DNA of 28,454 bases from a virus. The stretch is from IMG/VR virus record IMGVR_UViG_3300021962_000496, positions 1 through 28,454 of that record. The stretch is one strand, 5' to 3'. Within the stretch, counting starts at the first letter, position 1, and every line of letters starts with the position of its first letter. This document shows, piece by piece, positions 26,527 through 28,454 of the stretch. Both the position numbers and the translations under genes were made by a program. Below the pieces are notes generated by a model, which searched no databases, had not been told where the DNA came from, and was given only the letters and a program-made list of their open reading frames with translations.

Positions 26527-26963
26527 TGTGGCAAGAAAATAATCCAATAGAAGAACCAAAGCCAGAACCACAACGCTTTGAGATTCCTATATTCATGGCA
26601 CAACTCAATACTAAAATCACAAACCTAGAAAATCAGGTTGAGCAACTAACAAAAACTGCGACTAGTAACTTTGATTTATACGCAAACTTACAAAAAAATA
26701 TTCGTGAGTTTCTAGAGAACAATCGTGAAGATGACAAGATTGAGTTTGATATTGACGAGGCCAACTCGTTCCTTGCCGAAAACTCTATTGAGCCACTAAA
26801 GCGTTTATACCTCGTTCAGTTTAGAATCGAAGGCGAGATTGAGGTAGAAGCAGAAAACGAAGATGAAGCACTAGGAATGGCTAATGAGTTAGAAGTATCT
26901 CATTGGTCTGCTGATGTAAAAACCTACGAGTGTGAAGGTATTGAAGTAGATACAACCTTCTAA
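26526..26963 (+). CDS. Acidic protein with coiled coil and C-terminal beta domain
   Basis: A 145-residue protein. Residues 25-65 are a coiled coil (AQLNTKITNLENQVEQLTKT). Residues about 95-145 (LYLVQFRIEGEIEVEAENED, EALGMANELEVSHWSADV) form a beta-alpha-beta unit of the DpnD/PcfM-like sort (xVxxxIEGxIEVEAENEDEAxxxA) seen in phage and plasmid proteins; this is a tentative recollection. It is coupled to the 97-residue gene by TAATG and followed by pseudoknot copy C. Confidence 0.6.
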   Translation: MWQENNPIEEPKPEPQRFEIPIFMAQLNTKITNLENQVEQLTKTATSNFDLYANLQKNIREFLENNREDDKIEFDIDEANSFLAENSIEPLKRLYLVQFRIEGEIEVEAENEDEALGMANELEVSHWSADVKTYECEGIEVDTTF

Positions 26964-27010
26964 TATTCCATCGGGGAATAGACCTACCACATGTCTTAAA
27001 ACTGGGTAAG

Positions 27011-27040
27011 GGACCTGAGCAAGTCCATGTAAACTGCTCA
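27011..27040 (+). ncRNA. H-type pseudoknot element, copy C
   Basis: Stem 1 GGAC (27011-27014) / GTCC (27023-27026); stem 2 TGAGCA (27016-27021) / TGCTCA (27035-27040); third loop ATGTAAAC. It follows the stop at 26963 and a TATTCC-atcgg-GGAATA hairpin. A G/C box (GGCCCCGCCCCC, 27051-27062) follows at once. Confidence 0.75.
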
Positions 27041-27103
27041 ATCAACTTCCGGCCCCGCCCCCTTTGTCCTATTTACGATGTGAGATTGATCACCCTTAAG
27101 AAC

Positions 27104-27132
27104 TTGACTTTGCAGCCCCTATGCTGTAAGAT
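27104..27132 (+). promoter_or_regulatory. Promoter of the DUF932 gene
   Basis: TTGACT (27104-27109), 17 bases, TAAGAT (27127-27132), then a 24-base leader with CGAAAGGAAA before the ATG at 27157. A match of this quality in both boxes is the best plus-strand example with a leader. Confidence 0.7.
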
Positions 27133-27156
27133 AGAAATACAACGAAAGGAAAAAAC

Positions 27157-28140
27157 ATGGCACACGAACTAGAACAAATCAATGGGCAAACCTCTTTTGC
27201 CTCATTTCGTGAACCCGCATGGCATGGTTTAGGAACTGTGTTCACCGAGGAACTCTCAACAAAAGAAATGCTAGACTTAGCAAATCTTAGCAACTGGAAT
27301 GTAAGACTAGAAGAAGTAACCCCTCCTGCTAATCTCACATCAGACAAAAATTATTTCTATGTAGTTCGAAATAATCCCGTAATCGATAATCAAAATGATG
27401 TTCTCGGAATTGTTGGAGAGCGTTACAATACTTTGCAGAATGAACAACTCTTTGATTTTGCAGATGCAATGCTAGATGGTGGCCGATGGGAAACCGCAGG
27501 CGCTATTCGTGGAGGCCGTGTAGTTTTCGGCTCTCTTGCACTAGAGCGTGAAACCGTACTAGACCCTAATGGTGTATCGGATAAAATCAATACCTATCTA
27601 GTTGTCAATACATCACATGACGGCTCAGTGTCTATTCAAGCAAGTGTTACACCTGTGCGTGTAGTATGCGCTAACACCTTGAACTTTGCATTGCGTAGTG
27701 TAAAGCAAACATTCAAGATTCGTCACACTCAAACCGCAAATGGCAAGGTTCAATCTGCCAAAACTGCACTCAACATTGCTAATTCCTACATGGATGACTT
27801 TAGCAAGATGGCAAACAAGATGATTCAAACCGAAATCACTGCACAAAAGTTCAATGATATTCTTCTCGCTGCTTATCCTAAGCCTGAGAAGGATTCAAGC
27901 AAAACTGCAATTACACGCTGGCAGAATAAGATTGACCAAATCAACGATATTTACACTGGCGAGTTTAATCACATGATTGCTGGTAATGCATGGGGAGCAC
28001 TCAATGCACTTACCGAAAGAATCGATTGGTATCGTGGAGATACTGAAACTAAGTTAGCAGCAGCAAGTGGATTTGATGTTGCTACTAATGCAGAAAAGAA
28101 TCGCTTACTAAAGATTGTAAATGATTTAGTAGCAGCGTGA
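27157..28140 (+). CDS. DUF932 phage/plasmid-like protein
   Basis: A 327-residue protein. The N-terminal part (MAHELEQINGQTSFASFREP, AWHGLGTVF) and the middle (YNTLQNEQLFDFADAMLDGG, WETAGAIRGGRVVFGSLALE, INTYLVVNTSHDGSVSIQAS, PVRVVCANTLNFAL) are characteristic of DUF932 (TIGR03299), widespread in phages and plasmids. The family's biochemical role is not established to my knowledge. The length is typical and the gene looks complete. It has its own promoter and ends just before pseudoknot copy D and tRNA-Asp, so the three may share one transcript. Confidence 0.88.
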   Translation: MAHELEQINGQTSFASFREPAWHGLGTVFTEELSTKEMLDLANLSNWNVRLEEVTPPANLTSDKNYFYVVRNNPVIDNQNDVLGIVGERYNTLQNEQLFDFADAMLDGGRWETAGAIRGGRVVFGSLALERETVLDPNGVSDKINTYLVVNTSHDGSVSIQASVTPVRVVCANTLNFALRSVKQTFKIRHTQTANGKVQSAKTALNIANSYMDDFSKMANKMIQTEITAQKFNDILLAAYPKPEKDSSKTAITRWQNKIDQINDIYTGEFNHMIAGNAWGALNALTERIDWYRGDTETKLAAASGFDVATNAEKNRLLKIVNDLVAA

Positions 28141-28144
28141 TAGA

Positions 28145-28173
28145 ATATCCTGAGCAAGATATAAAACTGCTCA
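28145..28173 (+). ncRNA. H-type pseudoknot element, copy D
   Basis: Stem 1 ATATC (28145-28149) / GATAT (28158-28162); stem 2 TGAGCA (28151-28156) / TGCTCA (28168-28173); third loop AAAAC. It begins four bases after the DUF932 stop and ends two bases before the 5' end of tRNA-Asp, so it could also influence tRNA 5' processing. Confidence 0.75.
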
Positions 28174-28175
28174 AT

Positions 28176-28249
28176 GGTCTGGTAGTTCAGTTGGTTAGAA
28201 CGCTACCCTGTCACGGTAGAGGTCGAGGGTTCAAGTCCCTTCCAGATCG
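28176..28249 (+). tRNA. tRNA-Asp (GTC)
   Basis: A full cloverleaf. The acceptor stem GGTCTGG pairs with CCAGATC (one G-T pair); the D-loop has AGTTGGTTAGA; the anticodon stem is CTACC/GGTAG with loop CTGTCAC and anticodon GTC at 28210-28212; the T-arm has GGTTCAAGTCC. The discriminator base is G73. No CCA is encoded at the 3' end. No promoter is directly upstream, so it probably depends on transcription through the DUF932 gene and on RNase P cleavage close to pseudoknot D. Confidence 0.95.
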
Positions 28250-28261
28250 CCCCAGCCTGGT

Positions 28262-28274
28262 GCGCCCGGGGGCC
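28262..28274 (+). promoter_or_regulatory. G/C-only box after the tRNA
   Basis: GCGCCCGGGGGCC, containing CCCGGG, 12 bases after the tRNA and about 45 bases before the next promoter. Confidence 0.45.
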
Positions 28275-28319
28275 ATCTTTTTAAACTAAAACATTATTTA
28301 CGATTCTATTAAGAAACGC

Positions 28320-28348
28320 TTGACTTTTTCCCATATCTAGGCTAAAAT
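28320..28348 (+). promoter_or_regulatory. Promoter giving a leaderless mRNA for the last gene
   Basis: TTGACT (28320-28325), 17 bases, TAAAAT (28343-28348), then six bases to the ATG at 28355. Confidence 0.7.
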
Positions 28349-28354
28349 ATTACT

Positions 28355-28454
28355 ATGACCCAAACAGAGATATTTAATCAAGTAATTCAAACTATCTATG
28401 ACGACAATTTCTCTCATGTTGACTTTATGGACAATATGGGGGGAGATTGTAATT
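28355..28454 (+). CDS. Small phage protein, N-terminal part, cut by window edge
   Basis: 33 codons visible: MTQTEIFNQVIQTIYDDNFS then HVDFMDNMGGDCN. The ending DFMDxMGGxDCx is familiar from small conserved actinobacteriophage proteins, where it precedes a C-x-C/H-rich part; that is recollection. The start is leaderless by promoter position. Function unknown. Confidence 0.6.
   Translation, partial: MTQTEIFNQVIQTIYDDNFSHVDFMDNMGGDCN

Noticed and set aside
25468-28173. Reading the four pseudoknots as preQ1-I riboswitches
   Set aside because: The topology is similar (H-type with A-rich tail), but stem 2 is six invariant base pairs and the preQ1 core bases are not seen; copies mostly follow genes with no queuosine link.
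25468-28173. Reading the pseudoknots as simple hairpin terminators
   Set aside because: No U-tract follows any copy, and a plain TGAGCA/TGCTCA hairpin would ignore the perfectly covarying stem 1.
1-28454. Insertion sequences, integrase or attachment sites
   Set aside because: No transposase or integrase frame and no terminal repeats were seen; no direct repeat of the tRNA 3' end is visible in the window.

Overview
The window looks like a stretch of a tailed double-stranded DNA phage (Caudoviricetes) genome. It is AT-rich, packed with small overlapping genes, and carries long low-complexity tail-fibre genes, a lysis-type muralytic enzyme, a class II ribonucleotide reductase fragment, a DUF932 protein, a mycobacteriophage Gp88-like protein and a tRNA-Asp. 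The Gp88-like and DUF932 proteins, the many leaderless genes and the small GP/zinc-ribbon proteins suggest an actinobacterial host. The low GC would fit freshwater actinobacteria, but host assignment is inference.

Left arm (1 to about 19.07 kb) is almost all on the minus strand and reads like a late/structural block. From right to left it holds a small membrane protein, three paralogous beta-sandwich proteins, a collagen-like protein, several tail-fibre-type proteins, a cysteine-rich jelly-roll protein, two 2OG-Fe(II) oxygenases, four more tail/fibre proteins, an FN3/PFFP-repeat/Hint protein, then five more 2OG-Fe(II) oxygenases interleaved with two phage proteins of unknown role and a 36-residue CDGSH iron-sulfur protein. 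It ends in the start of an adenosylcobalamin-dependent ribonucleotide reductase. One plus-strand gene, a secreted lysozyme/transglycosylase with its own strong promoter, sits inside the block.

Right arm (19.1 to 28.45 kb) is mostly plus strand and reads like early/accessory genes: a DHH-like protein, zinc-ribbon microproteins, strings of 30-100 residue proteins joined by TAATG or ATGA overlaps, a Gp88-like protein, a DUF932 protein and tRNA-Asp. A short minus-strand operon (20.86-21.33 kb) ends in a clear intrinsic terminator. The intergenic regions carry a recurrent architecture: G/C-only boxes containing CCCGGG, TGTCC boxes near promoters, a 31-32 bp repeat, and promoters of the TTGACN-17-TARRAT type.

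The most striking unnamed signal is a four-copy RNA element at 25.47, 25.99, 27.01 and 28.15 kb. Each copy can fold as an H-type pseudoknot whose first stem differs in sequence but is perfectly paired in every copy, while the second stem (TGAGCA/TGCTCA) is invariant. The second strong signal is promoter geometry: nine genes on both strands begin exactly six bases after a -10 hexamer and have no ribosome binding site, so they are probably translated from leaderless mRNAs.
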